In this document: positions 8,876 to 16,490 of the stretch, piece by piece
Layout: the number at the start of each line of letters is the position of its first letter
Position numbering within the stretch: position 1 is the stretch's first letter
Source of the DNA: Betaproteobacteria bacterium HGW-Betaproteobacteria-14
Lineage (GTDB): Bacteria; Pseudomonadota; Gammaproteobacteria; Burkholderiales; Rhodocyclaceae
Reading direction: 5' to 3'
Assembly (NCBI GenBank): GCA_002840845.1
Contig: PHCS01000006.1
Span: 1-64,000, forward strand
DNA: 64,000 nt
The notes under the pieces: generated by a model
Told to the model about the DNA's origin: nothing
The model's input: only the letters and a program-made list of their open reading frames with translations
Databases searched by the model: none
Made by a program: the position numbers and the translations under genes

Positions 8876-10012
8876 TTAGCGGCCAGCCTGCGCTGGATCA
8901 TAAATCTCCGAATCGGGGCGGAAAGCCAGCCAGGCGAAGGCGAAATGCACGCCGCCCGGCACGGCCTCGAGGCGGCGGCCTTGCAGCGGGCCGGCGAACG
9001 CTTCGCCGAAAGCGTTCCAGAGCGAACCGGTCTGCGCGTCCACCGCACCGTCCTCACTGGGGGCGAAATCCAGCATGCGGCCACCAAGGTCCCGCCGGAA
9101 GGCGCTTGCTGCGGGAATGACGCGCCCCTCGGCGATGCGCTCGGCGTCGAGCGCGGAACGCACGCGCGACCGGGCAAAGACCACATAGGGCGTGCCGGCG
9201 AGGGATTCATTGATGACCGGCCGTCCTTCCAGTTGGGCGAAGGGATGAAGCCGCGTCCTGCCGCCGAGCGTGATCGCCAGCACGCGCTCCATGGCGGGCA
9301 AGCGCTTGTCCACCGGGTCGTCGAAGAGGAAAGGGTTTTGTCCGACGCGGTCGTAACCCCGGTAGGGATTGCGGCCGTACGGCCTTGAGTGGCCGGTGCG
9401 CTGCGACAGTACTTCATCCACCGGATAGGCGGCGGCGAACTCCGCGAAGGAGGCAACTTCCGAAGGCAGCATGCGCAGCTGCCGACCGGTATGGACGCCG
9501 ACGATGCCCTCGCCAGTGAATTGCTGCCACCAGGATTCGGTCTGGCGGTCGTACATGACGAGGTCGCTCTTGCGCAGGCGCCCGGTTGTGCCGAAATCCA
9601 GGGTGCGCCCATCCAGACGGCGGTCGAAGACGATCGAGGCATTGCAAAGCGGGCAGAACGTCACCGCGACGGGCGAGCCGGCGAAGGTGTCGTTCACGAT
9701 CTCGTGGTACATGAGGATCTGCAACGGATAGGCGCGCGCCCTGCCGCCCAAGCGCAGCACGATGACCGGTTCCTGCGGCGCCAGCCAGGCGCGCGCGGCG
9801 CTGGCCGTCACGAAGTGCGGGCGGTCGATGGCCGGAATGCCGTCCTTCGGCGGGCCGCCGTGCCGAATCTCCGCAAGATCGATGCTGCGTTTGGAGAAAT
9901 CCGTCCTCGGCCAGGCCTTCAAGTCTTCCGCGGCGATCTGCGCCTGCGCCGCGGCCGCCGCGAGCAGGGCGCCTGCCAGCAGGAACGCGGCAGCGAGCGG
10001 TCGGGGCATCAT
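8876..10012 (-). CDS. DUF3179 domain-containing exported protein
   Basis: The protein has 378 residues with a clear signal peptide (MMPRPLAAAFLLAGALL, ending AQAQ). The body matches DUF3179, including GRARAYPLQILMYHEIVND, VTFCPLCNASIVFDR and TGRLRKSDLVMYDRQTESWWQQ. The CPLC pair is conserved in the family, whose function is not established. The start codon lies 2 bp after the stop of the anti-sigma gene, so it is the last gene of the thioredoxin-CcdA-sigma-anti-sigma operon. It is therefore probably part of the response controlled by that sigma factor. Confidence 0.88.
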   Translation of the reverse strand: MMPRPLAAAFLLAGALLAAAAAQAQIAAEDLKAWPRTDFSKRSIDLAEIRHGGPPKDGIPAIDRPHFVTASAARAWLAPQEPVIVLRLGGRARAYPLQILMYHEIVNDTFAGSPVAVTFCPLCNASIVFDRRLDGRTLDFGTTGRLRKSDLVMYDRQTESWWQQFTGEGIVGVHTGRQLRMLPSEVASFAEFAAAYPVDEVLSQRTGHSRPYGRNPYRGYDRVGQNPFLFDDPVDKRLPAMERVLAITLGGRTRLHPFAQLEGRPVINESLAGTPYVVFARSRVRSALDAERIAEGRVIPAASAFRRDLGGRMLDFAPSEDGAVDAQTGSLWNAFGEAFAGPLQGRRLEAVPGGVHFAFAWLAFRPDSEIYDPAQAGR

Positions 10013-10013
10013 G

Positions 10014-10718
10014 TCAGCTGCGCCAGCGAACGCGCTGGCGCAGCAGCTCGTCGACCTTGTCCAGCGTATCCGGAGAACTGGCGATCACCGCGTAGTAGCC
10101 CTGGCCGCCGGGGCGCGCCAGTGCGGTCCAGCCGCCGACGGTGGCCTGCTCGCTTTGCGACGTCATGCGCTTGGCGGGAATCAGGATCAGTGTGGCGAGT
10201 TCGCCCTGTTCGGTCTCGAAGACGATGTGCCAGCCGGTGCCTTCCGGTACCGGGCAGAGTTTCATGTAGCGCACCTTGCCGAGAGAGGCCTGCATCTCGC
10301 CGCCGAAGTTCTGCATGACGGTGCGGAACAGCTGCGGGTCGGCCAGGCGCGCCGTGGTGAAGGATTCCGGCTCGTGCATGACGTGCTGGATGGCCAATTT
10401 GGCGTACTCCTGCGAGCCGGCGTTCTTCCATTGCTGAAAGCCGAAGGCGAAGGTGAGCACCACGGTGGCGGCCATCGCCCACAGGCGCGGCGATGCTTTT
10501 GCAAACACTCGGGCGCCGGCCTTGCGGCGCAGGATGATGCGCTCGGCCAGCCCTTCCGGCACTGGGACAGCGAGGGTGGCGGCGAGCCGTTCCTCGTTTT
10601 CGTTGATGTCGGCGGCGAAGCCGCGGCAGGTGGCGCATTCGCTCATGTGCGCCAGCGCCTCGTGCGGGAGTCGGCGCGGCTCGGCCAGCTTGATGCGGCG
10701 GAATTCTAGGCAGTTCAT
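10014..10718 (-). CDS. DUF3379-type zinc-finger anti-sigma factor
   Basis: The protein has 234 residues. An N-terminal anti-sigma zinc-binding motif HMSECATC is followed by a single transmembrane segment near residues 80-95 (LWAMAATVVLTFAFGF) and a periplasmic domain of about 135 residues. The DUF3379 family is found next to ECF sigma factors. The start overlaps the end of the ECF gene as ATGA. The inferred role is to hold the ECF factor at the membrane until a periplasmic signal is sensed. Confidence 0.85.
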   Translation of the reverse strand: MNCLEFRRIKLAEPRRLPHEALAHMSECATCRGFAADINENEERLAATLAVPVPEGLAERIILRRKAGARVFAKASPRLWAMAATVVLTFAFGFQQWKNAGSQEYAKLAIQHVMHEPESFTTARLADPQLFRTVMQNFGGEMQASLGKVRYMKLCPVPEGTGWHIVFETEQGELATLILIPAKRMTSQSEQATVGGWTALARPGGQGYYAVIASSPDTLDKVDELLRQRVRWRS

Positions 10719-11230
10719 AGTGCACCTCGTGTTGCTTCATTGGCTTCGAGATCGGCACGCATGGCCTGACGCGCCCGCGTCAGGCGCGTCATGACGGCGC
10801 CTTCCGTGGTGTCCAGCATCTGCGCGATCTCGCTGCAGGAGTAGCCTCCCAGCACCTGCAGCAGCAGGGGCTCCCTGTAGGTCGGCGGCAGCGCCTCGAC
10901 GAATTGCTCCAGTTCGAGATGCGCGCCGGCCTGGGCGGCGGACGGCAGGTCGAGATCCTGCGGATCCTCGTCCGTGTAGTCGAGCTGCTTGCGCTCGTAG
11001 AGGCGCGCATGCTCGTTGCGCAGGATGGTGATGAGCCAGCTTTTCACCGCGCCGAGATCCTCCAGGCTGTCCCAGTTCTTCCAGGCGCGGGCAAAGGTCT
11101 CCTGCACAAGATCCTCGGCGACGAAGCGGTCGCGGCACAGCCAGTAGGCGTAGCGGTACAGGTCCGCGCTGTAGGCGCGGGCGGTCTGGTCGAACTGGCG
11201 GGAGCTGAGCTTGAAGAGCATTTCGACCAT
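10715..11230 (-). CDS. ECF-type RNA polymerase sigma factor
   Basis: The protein has 171 residues. Region 2 contains YRYAYWLCRDRFVAEDLVQETFARAW and region 4 contains LPPTYREPLLLQVLGGYSCSEIAQML, both typical of ECF sigma-70 factors. The first ATG (11230) lies 6 bp after the CcdA stop. MLFK at 11221 is an alternative start. It sits in an operon with thioredoxin, CcdA, anti-sigma and DUF3179 genes behind a TGTAAG-N19-TCTAAT promoter. The identical element points outward to the NPCAAK operon. Autoregulation and control of the other matching sites in the window are inferred. Confidence 0.92.
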   Translation of the reverse strand: MVEMLFKLSSRQFDQTARAYSADLYRYAYWLCRDRFVAEDLVQETFARAWKNWDSLEDLGAVKSWLITILRNEHARLYERKQLDYTDEDPQDLDLPSAAQAGAHLELEQFVEALPPTYREPLLLQVLGGYSCSEIAQMLDTTEGAVMTRLTRARQAMRADLEANEATRGAL

Positions 11231-11235
11231 AGTAG

Positions 11236-11952
11236 TCAGAACCGTGTGGTGAGGTCTACCAGCCAGTCCGGCATGAGGGCGGTCAGCCGGGCTTCGAGCA
11301 GCTTGTCGAGGCCGAACGCCACCATCGCGCCGACCAGCACCATCACGCCGCCCAGCAGCGGCTTGCCGAAGCGGCCCGCCTTGGCGAGGCCGGCCTTGCG
11401 CGATGCCAGCGCCTGGCGCGAGCCGTAGGCCAGCGCCATCAGCGGCATCGTCGCGCCGAGACTGAACAGCGCCATGATGCCGGCGGCGCGCGCCGCCGAC
11501 TCGCTCGCCGTGGCCAGGCCGATGGCGGCACCCAGGGTCGGACCCGAGCAGGGCGTCCATACCGCGCCGAGCAGCATGCCGAGCAGGAACTGGCCGCCGA
11601 GTCCCGTCGGCACGAAGCGGGCCGTCAGGGCATTCAGCCGGTCGGTGAGCGGCGTGCCGGCGCGCGCGAAAGCGCCTTGCAGCGTGCCCGACAGCAGGAT
11701 GGCGCCGAAGGCGATCATCATGACCGCGGCGGTGAGGCGCACCGCCTGGCTGCCGATGTCGAGGCTGAAGCCGATGGTCGCGATGCCGATGCCCAGCGCC
11801 GTAAAAGCCAGGCTCATGCCGCCGGCGAGGGCCAGCGGCCCGAAGCGGTGCTGCTGCAGGGCGGCAAGCAGCACCACCGGCAGCAGCGGCAGCACGCAGG
11901 GCGACAGCGTCGTCAGGACGCCCGCCAGCATTGCGACCAGGAGCGTGCTCAC
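11236..11952 (-). CDS. CcdA/DsbD-type transmembrane electron-transfer protein
   Basis: The protein has 238 residues and about six membrane spans. The two conserved cysteine segments TLSPCVLPLLPVV and AVWTPCSGPTLGAA mark the CcdA/DsbD-beta family, which moves reducing equivalents from cytoplasmic thioredoxin to periplasmic thiols. An exported thioredoxin-like protein is encoded just upstream, and Cys-rich exported proteins are encoded divergently. The likely task is to keep those periplasmic cysteines reduced, which is an inference from context. Confidence 0.88.
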   Translation of the reverse strand: MSTLLVAMLAGVLTTLSPCVLPLLPVVLLAALQQHRFGPLALAGGMSLAFTALGIGIATIGFSLDIGSQAVRLTAAVMMIAFGAILLSGTLQGAFARAGTPLTDRLNALTARFVPTGLGGQFLLGMLLGAVWTPCSGPTLGAAIGLATASESAARAAGIMALFSLGATMPLMALAYGSRQALASRKAGLAKAGRFGKPLLGGVMVLVGAMVAFGLDKLLEARLTALMPDWLVDLTTRF

Positions 11953-11964
11953 GCCACCACCTGT

Positions 11965-12372
11965 TCAGATGCCCTTGGCCAGCATCGCGCGGATGCTGTC
12001 CGGGTTGGTGTCGAAGGTCGAGCGGGCGATTTCCCGATCGCCCTTGAAGACCAGCAGGGTGGCTTGTGACGCGACGCGGAATTGCTTGAGCGCGTTGCCC
12101 GGCTTGTCGAAGTCGACACTGAAGCGCACGACTTTTTCGAAGGCCTTGTCCTTGCCCAGGCTTTCGAGGATCGGCTTCTGCCTGGTGCAGGCCGAGCACC
12201 AGTCGGCATGCACTTCGACCAGGATGGTCCGGCCTTCCTGCTGCGCCTTGCGGAAGGCCGCCTCGTCGAAAGGCTGGGCGGGCGCGGCCAGCGCCGGCAG
12301 CATGAAGGCCGCGGCGAGCAGGGCGAACAGGGTCTGGATGATCAGGTGATAAGGGGTGAGCGAGCGGGTCAT
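11965..12372 (-). CDS. Exported thioredoxin-like protein (CSAC)
   Basis: The protein has 135 residues with a signal peptide ending near LPALAAPAQ. It has a thioredoxin fold with the redox motif ADWCSACTRQKPIL and the cis-Pro region as SQATLLVFK, where Thr replaces Pro. It is the first gene of the minus-strand operon behind the TGTAAG/TCTAAT promoter at 12422-12452. It probably takes electrons from the CcdA-like protein encoded immediately downstream and passes them to periplasmic substrates. Confidence 0.88.
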   Translation of the reverse strand: MTRSLTPYHLIIQTLFALLAAAFMLPALAAPAQPFDEAAFRKAQQEGRTILVEVHADWCSACTRQKPILESLGKDKAFEKVVRFSVDFDKPGNALKQFRVASQATLLVFKGDREIARSTFDTNPDSIRAMLAKGI

Positions 12373-12421
12373 TCGGGGTCTCCTGTCGATATGGGCGGGG
12401 CCGGATCCTGGCTCCTGTCCG

Positions 12422-12452
12422 ATTAGACCGGTCGAGGAAGCGCTTTCTTACA
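12422..12452 (-). promoter_or_regulatory. ECF-type promoter of the thioredoxin-ccdA-sigma operon
   Basis: On the minus strand TGTAAG (12452-12447) is followed after 19 bp by TCTAAT (12427-12422), 50 bp before the thioredoxin start. The same arrangement occurs divergently on the plus strand. The two copies form a near-perfect inverted repeat of about 27 bp arms at 12410-12436 and 12483-12510, with one-base indels between the arms. Confidence 0.7.
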
Positions 12453-12466
12453 AATTGTTTTAGGCC

Positions 12467-12497
12467 TGTAAGGTTTGCGCCGCCTCGACGGTCTAAT
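12467..12497 (+). promoter_or_regulatory. ECF-type promoter of the NPCAAK cytochrome operon
   Basis: TGTAAG (12467-12472), a 19-bp spacer and TCTAAT (12492-12497) lie 51 bp before the cytochrome start. The site mirrors the divergent promoter at 12422-12452, with 14 bp between the two -35 boxes. The whole divergent region was examined and no other regulatory site stands out. Confidence 0.7.
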
Positions 12498-12548
12498 CGG
12501 ACAGGGAGCCATTGCGACGCTTCCCGCCCCACTTTCAAAGGAGGAGAC

Positions 12549-13280
12549 ATGAACATGAACGCCCAAGCCCGAGCGAAACCCCTGCAACTGGCCATGGCGG
12601 CCGCCCTGGCCTTCGGCCTCGGCATGGCGCCGGCCCAAGCCGCCAATCCGTGCAATCCCTGCGCGGCCAAGGCCAAGAATCCCTGCGGTGCCAAGAAGAA
12701 CCCCTGTGCGGCCAAGAACCCTTGTGCCGCCAAAAATCCCTGCGCCGCCAAGAACCCCTGCGGCGCCGGCGCCGCGATCGACCCGAAGTCCATCACCCGG
12801 CCGGCCGGCTACAAGCCCTACAAGGGAAACAAGTCCGCCCTGCTCAAGGAAGGCGAGAAGCTGTGGAACGACACCAAGCTGTCGACCAACGGCATGTCCT
12901 GCAACACCTGCCACCAGGGGCACGCCGCCTTCGAAGCCGGTTTTGCCAAGCCCTACCCGCATTTCGTGCAGATGGCCAAGGACCAGGCCGGGCTGAAGAA
13001 GGTGCACCTCGACGAGATGGTGCAGGCCTGCATGGTCATGCCGATGGCCGCCAAGCCGCTCGGCTGGGAGTCGCGCGAGCTGGCTGCGCTGACCGCCTAC
13101 ACCGGCCAGATGCAGAAGACCTTCAAGCCGGGCAAGGCCAAGACGGCGAATCCGTGCGCGGCAAAAAATCCCTGCGCCGCGAAGAATCCGTGTGCGGCGA
13201 AGAACCCGTGTGCGGCGAAGAACCCGTGTGCGGCGAAGAACCCGTGTGCGGCGAAGAACCCTTGCGCCGCCAAGAAGTAG
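12549..13280 (+). CDS. Exported c-type cytochrome with N- and C-terminal NPCAAK repeats
   Basis: The protein has 243 residues. A signal peptide (to about residue 31) is followed by a Cys-rich stretch of NPC-AAK-type repeats (residues 33-72). Next comes a monoheme cytochrome c domain with CNTCH at 118-122 and a Met-rich CMVMPM region (161-166) for a possible axial ligand. The C-terminus is seven NPCAAK hexads (201-242). AAAGGAGGAG sits just before the ATG. I know of no characterised function for the repeat. The regular Cys spacing suggests metal binding, thiol redox buffering or protein cross-linking. It is the first gene behind the plus-strand ECF-type promoter, and an intrinsic terminator follows it. 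Confidence 0.88.
   Translation: MNMNAQARAKPLQLAMAAALAFGLGMAPAQAANPCNPCAAKAKNPCGAKKNPCAAKNPCAAKNPCAAKNPCGAGAAIDPKSITRPAGYKPYKGNKSALLKEGEKLWNDTKLSTNGMSCNTCHQGHAAFEAGFAKPYPHFVQMAKDQAGLKKVHLDEMVQACMVMPMAAKPLGWESRELAALTAYTGQMQKTFKPGKAKTANPCAAKNPCAAKNPCAAKNPCAAKNPCAAKNPCAAKNPCAAKK
13144..13277 (+). repeat. 18-bp tandem coding repeat (NPCAAK)
   Basis: Seven near-identical 18-bp units encode NPCAAK. Several consecutive units at 13186-13260 are identical at the DNA level (GTGTGCGGCGAAGAACCC and neighbours). Similar units occur at 12672-12765 and 13411-13582. DNA identity beyond what the protein requires suggests recent unit expansion or gene conversion, and the copy number may vary between strains. 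Confidence 0.85.
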
Positions 13281-13285
13281 TAGCC

Positions 13286-13317
13286 GGCGCCGTCGATGGG
13301 CGGCGCCATTTTTTTTG
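13286..13317 (+). terminator. Intrinsic terminator between the NPCAAK genes
   Basis: The stem GGCGCCG (13286-13292) pairs with CGGCGCC (13301-13307) and is followed by A and eight T residues. It would stop or attenuate transcription after the cytochrome gene, so the small NPCAAK protein and the rest of the operon may be expressed at a lower level by read-through. Confidence 0.85.
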
Positions 13318-13339
13318 TTACCCTGACGAAGGAGACACC

Positions 13340-13588
13340 ATGAAAGCAATCCGTACCCTGTTGGGCGCCGCAGCACTCGCCCTGGCCGTTCCCGTAGCCT
13401 ATGCCAACCCCTGCGCGGCCAAGAACCCGTGCGGCGCGAAGAATCCCTGCGCGGCCAAGACCATGAAGAAGGCCAACCCCTGCGCGGCGAAGAATCCGTG
13501 CGCGGCGAAGAACCCCTGTGCCGCAAAGAACCCCTGCGCGGCGAAGAACCCCTGCGCGGCGAAGAACCCCTGCGCGGCGAAGAAGTGA
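13340..13588 (+). CDS. Small exported NPCAAK-repeat protein
   Basis: The 82-residue protein starts at ATG 13340 behind GAAGGAG. A 22-residue signal peptide (MKAIRTLLGAAALALAVPVAYA) is followed by a mature region made almost wholly of NPCAAK/NPCGAK units, with nine cysteines at six-residue spacing except where KTMKKA intervenes. It has no other domain. Cys-rich repeat proteins of similar size include copper-binding bufferin/HvfA-type RiPP precursors, but the repeat differs and no DUF692/DUF2063 maturation genes occur in this window. The role is unknown. Metal sequestration or thiol buffering in the periplasm is my inference. Confidence 0.85.
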   Translation: MKAIRTLLGAAALALAVPVAYANPCAAKNPCGAKNPCAAKTMKKANPCAAKNPCAAKNPCAAKNPCAAKNPCAAKNPCAAKK

Positions 13589-13592
13589 GGCC

Positions 13593-14837
13593 GTGCCGGG
13601 CGCATTGCTGACGGCCCGGCAAGCGGGGAGGCGACTCATCGTCCTCCCCTTTTTCCTGTTCGCCGCCTGTTCCGAACCGCCCCCGCCGATGTCTGTTTCC
13701 GCACCCGGCGAAGACGTCTCCGGATTCCTGGCGCGTCACTGGCAGCGGCCGCTGGCCGCGCAGGGCGAAGCGCCCGCGCATTTCTCCCCGCAGGAGGCTG
13801 CGCTCGGCGCGGCTGCCTGCGGCGGCTGCCACCCCGACCAGCATCGCGACTGGTCGGCCAGCTTGCACGCCAGGGCGATGGGGCCGGGCGTGCTCGGCCA
13901 GCTCGTCGACATGGCGCCCGACGCCCGCGAGGAACACCAGGCCTGCATCCGCTGCCATGCGCCGCTGGCCGAACAGGCGGCCGACTTGTCGGCGGCCCTC
14001 GCCGGCCAGGCCAGCACCGATTTGCACCTGCAGGGCAACACCTGCGCCGCCTGCCACGTGCGCGAGCACCGGCGCTTCGGTCCCGCCCGCCGCGGCGGCT
14101 CCGTGCCGAAACCGGAAGACAAGCTGCCGCACGACGGCTGGCAGGCAGCCGCCGCCTTCGCCGATGCGCGCTTCTGCGCCAGCTGCCACCAGTTCGAGCA
14201 GGACGACTTCGCCCTGAACGGCAAGCTGCTCGAGAACACCTACGAAGAATGGCGGGCCAGTCCCGCCGCGCGTGAAGGCAAGACTTGCCAGTCCTGCCAC
14301 ATGCCCGGGCGGCGCCATCTCTGGCGCGGCGTGCATGACCCCGAGATGGTGAAAAGCGGCGTGACCGTCACCGCCTTGCCGCCGCGCATCGAGGACAACG
14401 CCGTGCTGGCGGGACTGACTTTGGCGAACACCGGCACCGGGCACCATTTCCCGACCTACGTCACGCCGCGCGTCGTCATGGAGATGTTCCAGGCCGGCGC
14501 CGACGGCCGGCCGCTCGCTGGCACGCGGCAGGCGTTCATCGTCGCGCGCCAGGTGGCACCAGACCTCTCGCGCGAGATCGCCGACACGCGCATCGCCCCC
14601 GGCGCCGAAGCCCGGCTGGACTACCGCCGGCCGCTGCACGCGCGCGCCGTGCGGCTCGACAGCCGCGTGCGCGTCGAGCCGGATGCCTTCTACACGGATT
14701 TCTACCGCTCCCTGCTGGCGGGCGGCGCCGGCAAGGGCGACAAGATGATCCGCCGCGCGCTGGCCGATTCGCTCGCCTCGCATTTCCTCATCTTCGAGGA
14801 AAGTCAGTCCCTGCGGGACGGCGGGGCAAGGCCGTGA
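13593..14837 (+). CDS. Pentaheme cytochrome c lipoprotein
   Basis: The protein has 414 residues, starting at GTG 13593, 4 bp after the previous stop. That start gives a lipoprotein signal with lipobox LFAAC (Cys26). An ATG further in would lose it. Five CxxCH sites are visible: 76-80, 118-122, 151-155, 195-199 and 232-236. The arrangement resembles multiheme c554-like cytochromes. The C-terminal third has no heme sites. It is probably a membrane-anchored periplasmic electron carrier or reductase of unknown substrate. The stop overlaps the next start as GTGA. Two exact copies of the GGGACTGACTTT word (14411-14422 and, inverted, 14800-14811) lie inside. Confidence 0.87.
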   Translation: MPGALLTARQAGRRLIVLPFFLFAACSEPPPPMSVSAPGEDVSGFLARHWQRPLAAQGEAPAHFSPQEAALGAAACGGCHPDQHRDWSASLHARAMGPGVLGQLVDMAPDAREEHQACIRCHAPLAEQAADLSAALAGQASTDLHLQGNTCAACHVREHRRFGPARRGGSVPKPEDKLPHDGWQAAAAFADARFCASCHQFEQDDFALNGKLLENTYEEWRASPAAREGKTCQSCHMPGRRHLWRGVHDPEMVKSGVTVTALPPRIEDNAVLAGLTLANTGTGHHFPTYVTPRVVMEMFQAGADGRPLAGTRQAFIVARQVAPDLSREIADTRIAPGAEARLDYRRPLHARAVRLDSRVRVEPDAFYTDFYRSLLAGGAGKGDKMIRRALADSLASHFLIFEESQSLRDGGARP

Positions 14838-15556
14838 AGCCCGCCTTCCGCCTGCCTGCCGGTCTTTCCCGCGCGCGGCTGGAGAACATGCGCCGCGCCG
14901 GCGAGGAAATCCGCGAGTGCTACCGCGTGCTGGAAATGGGCGGCCTCAACGTCGTCGGCGAAATCCTGCGCGGCCAGGGCGCCTTCGTCGAATTCGACCA
15001 CTATCCCGCGGACGACGTCTTCGATGCCGACAGCCACGCCCAGTACTACTACCACGCCCATCGCGGCGCCGCGGGCGAGCACGGCCACTTCCACACCTTC
15101 CTGCGCGCGCCCGGCATGCCCGCCGGCGTCGCGCCGGTGCCGTACGCCGGCGCCGAGCCTTGGCCCGCGGGCGAGGCGGCGCTGTCGCACCTCGTCGCTA
15201 TTGCCATGGACGACTACGGCTATCCGAGCGGACTGTTTACCGTTAACCGCTGGGTGACGGGCGATGCCTGGTACGCCGCAGGGGACGTCATCCGCATGCT
15301 GGATTTTTTCGCCATCGACCATGCCAATCCGTCCTGGCCGGCGAACCGCTGGATCACGGCCATGCTGCGCCTGTTCCGGCCGCAGATCGAAGCGCTGATC
15401 CTGGCGCGCGATGCGGCGCTGGCCGAGTGGGTGCGCGCCCACCCCGGCGTAGACGTTTTCGAGGATCGCGCGCTGGAGATCGCAAGCCAGGCCGCGATTT
15501 CAGTGGAGGAACAGATCGCCGCCGTCGAGGCGGCATTGAAAGGAGATACGTCATGA
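14834..15556 (+). CDS. DUF6969-like protein
   Basis: The protein has 240 residues with a GTG start overlapping the cytochrome stop (GTGA). No signal peptide is seen, so it is probably cytoplasmic. Features include a His/Tyr-rich region AQYYYHAHR with EHGHFHTFLRA (a possible metal-binding site) and AIDHANPSWPANRW. I recognise it as resembling the uncharacterised DUF6969 group. The assignment is from memory and no function is known. It is coupled on both sides (GTGA, ATGA), so it belongs tightly to this operon. Confidence 0.7.
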   Translation: MKPAFRLPAGLSRARLENMRRAGEEIRECYRVLEMGGLNVVGEILRGQGAFVEFDHYPADDVFDADSHAQYYYHAHRGAAGEHGHFHTFLRAPGMPAGVAPVPYAGAEPWPAGEAALSHLVAIAMDDYGYPSGLFTVNRWVTGDAWYAAGDVIRMLDFFAIDHANPSWPANRWITAMLRLFRPQIEALILARDAALAEWVRAHPGVDVFEDRALEIASQAAISVEEQIAAVEAALKGDTS

Positions 15557-15996
15557 ACAAGACCTGCATTGCAACCGTCCTCGCACTGTGCGCTGCGCCC
15601 GCCCTGGCCGCGCCCCAGGTGGTCGAGCTCAGCCAGGTGCCCTGCCAGTTCCTCGAGAGCGAGCACGGCGCGAACCACGGCTACAAGAGCGCGAAGATAC
15701 AGGATTGCGAAGCCATCAACGCCAAAACCGGCAAGGATCGGCTGGCCCGCTCGAAGACGATCGAGCTCAAGCCGGGCAAGACCATCTTCCGCGTCGCCAA
15801 CAAGGACGTACCCTACGAACTCGGCTTCTGGCTGCGCGGCGCCACGCTCGTCAGTCGCGCCACGCTGCCCAGCGTCTCCGGCGGCGGCCTCACCACCGGC
15901 AAGACCCAGGACTACGTCATCGACCTGAAGCCGGGCGAGTACGTCTACTCCTGCCCGCTCAACCCGACGCCGGATTACCGGCTCGTCGTCAAATAG
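15553..15996 (+). CDS. Exported cupredoxin-like protein
   Basis: The protein has 147 residues with a signal peptide to about residue 19 (ending ALAAPQ). Beta-rich segments KTIFRVANKDVPYELGFWL and GEYVYSCPLNPTPDYRLVV resemble the end of a cupredoxin, where a copper site would hold Cys-His-Met. Here Cys is present but His and Met are not in the usual places, so copper binding is uncertain. The ATG overlaps the upstream TGA. The location suggests a periplasmic partner of the multiheme cytochrome. Confidence 0.65.
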   Translation: MNKTCIATVLALCAAPALAAPQVVELSQVPCQFLESEHGANHGYKSAKIQDCEAINAKTGKDRLARSKTIELKPGKTIFRVANKDVPYELGFWLRGATLVSRATLPSVSGGGLTTGKTQDYVIDLKPGEYVYSCPLNPTPDYRLVVK

Positions 15997-16019
15997 GCTT
16001 CATCCACAAGGAGAACGAA

Positions 16020-16490
16020 ATGAATGCATCGCATGGGCTGAAAATCATCCTCGTGCTGTGCCTGGCTGCAGCGGCGTTCGCAACGAAGGCGCAGGCGCTG
16101 CCCGGCATGGTGACGGTGAAGGCGGCGGGCGGTTTTGCGGCGACGGAGCAGCGCCTGGAGAAGGCCATTGCAGCCAACGGCATGGGCCTGGTGGCGCGCG
16201 CCAGCGCCAGCGGCGGCGCCGCCGCGCGAGGCGTGAAGATTCCCGGCAACGCCGTGCTGATGGTCTTCCGCAACGACTACGCGGTGCGCATGCTCGCCGC
16301 CAGCGTGCCGGCCGGCATCGAGGCGCCGCTGCGCATTTACCTGACGGAAAATCCGGACGGCAGCGCGACCGTCTCCTACCGCCGGCCGAGCGCCGTATTT
16401 GCGCCCTACGCCAGCGCCGCCCTCGATGCGATGGCGAAGGAGCTCGATCCGGTGTTCGACAAGATCGTGCATGACGCCGCCGGCAGGTAA
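16020..16490 (+). CDS. DUF302 family exported protein
   Basis: The protein has 156 residues with a signal peptide ending at KAQALPG. The mature part contains FAATEQRLEKAIAANGMGLVARA, the VLMVFRND-type strand and a PLRIYLTENPDG segment, all as in DUF302 (TT1751-like fold, function unknown). An AAGGAG site precedes the ATG. Its end overlaps the start of the YeeE gene by 20 bp. Confidence 0.82.
   Translation: MNASHGLKIILVLCLAAAAFATKAQALPGMVTVKAAGGFAATEQRLEKAIAANGMGLVARASASGGAAARGVKIPGNAVLMVFRNDYAVRMLAASVPAGIEAPLRIYLTENPDGSATVSYRRPSAVFAPYASAALDAMAKELDPVFDKIVHDAAGR

Noticed and set aside
12672-13582. NPCAAK proteins as canonical bufferin/HvfA RiPP precursors
   Set aside because: No DUF692/DUF2063 maturation genes or DoxX-like HvfX are in the window and the repeat differs from EGKCG. 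Only a loose analogy is kept.
13144-13582. CRISPR array suggested by regular short repeats
   Set aside because: The repeats are 18 bp with no spacers and form an open reading frame with signal peptides.
13097-13639. Minus-strand frames rich in AAQGFFAA repeats over the NPCAAK genes
   Set aside because: They are reverse readings of the NPCAAK DNA repeats. The plus strand has signal peptides, ribosome sites and a cytochrome domain.
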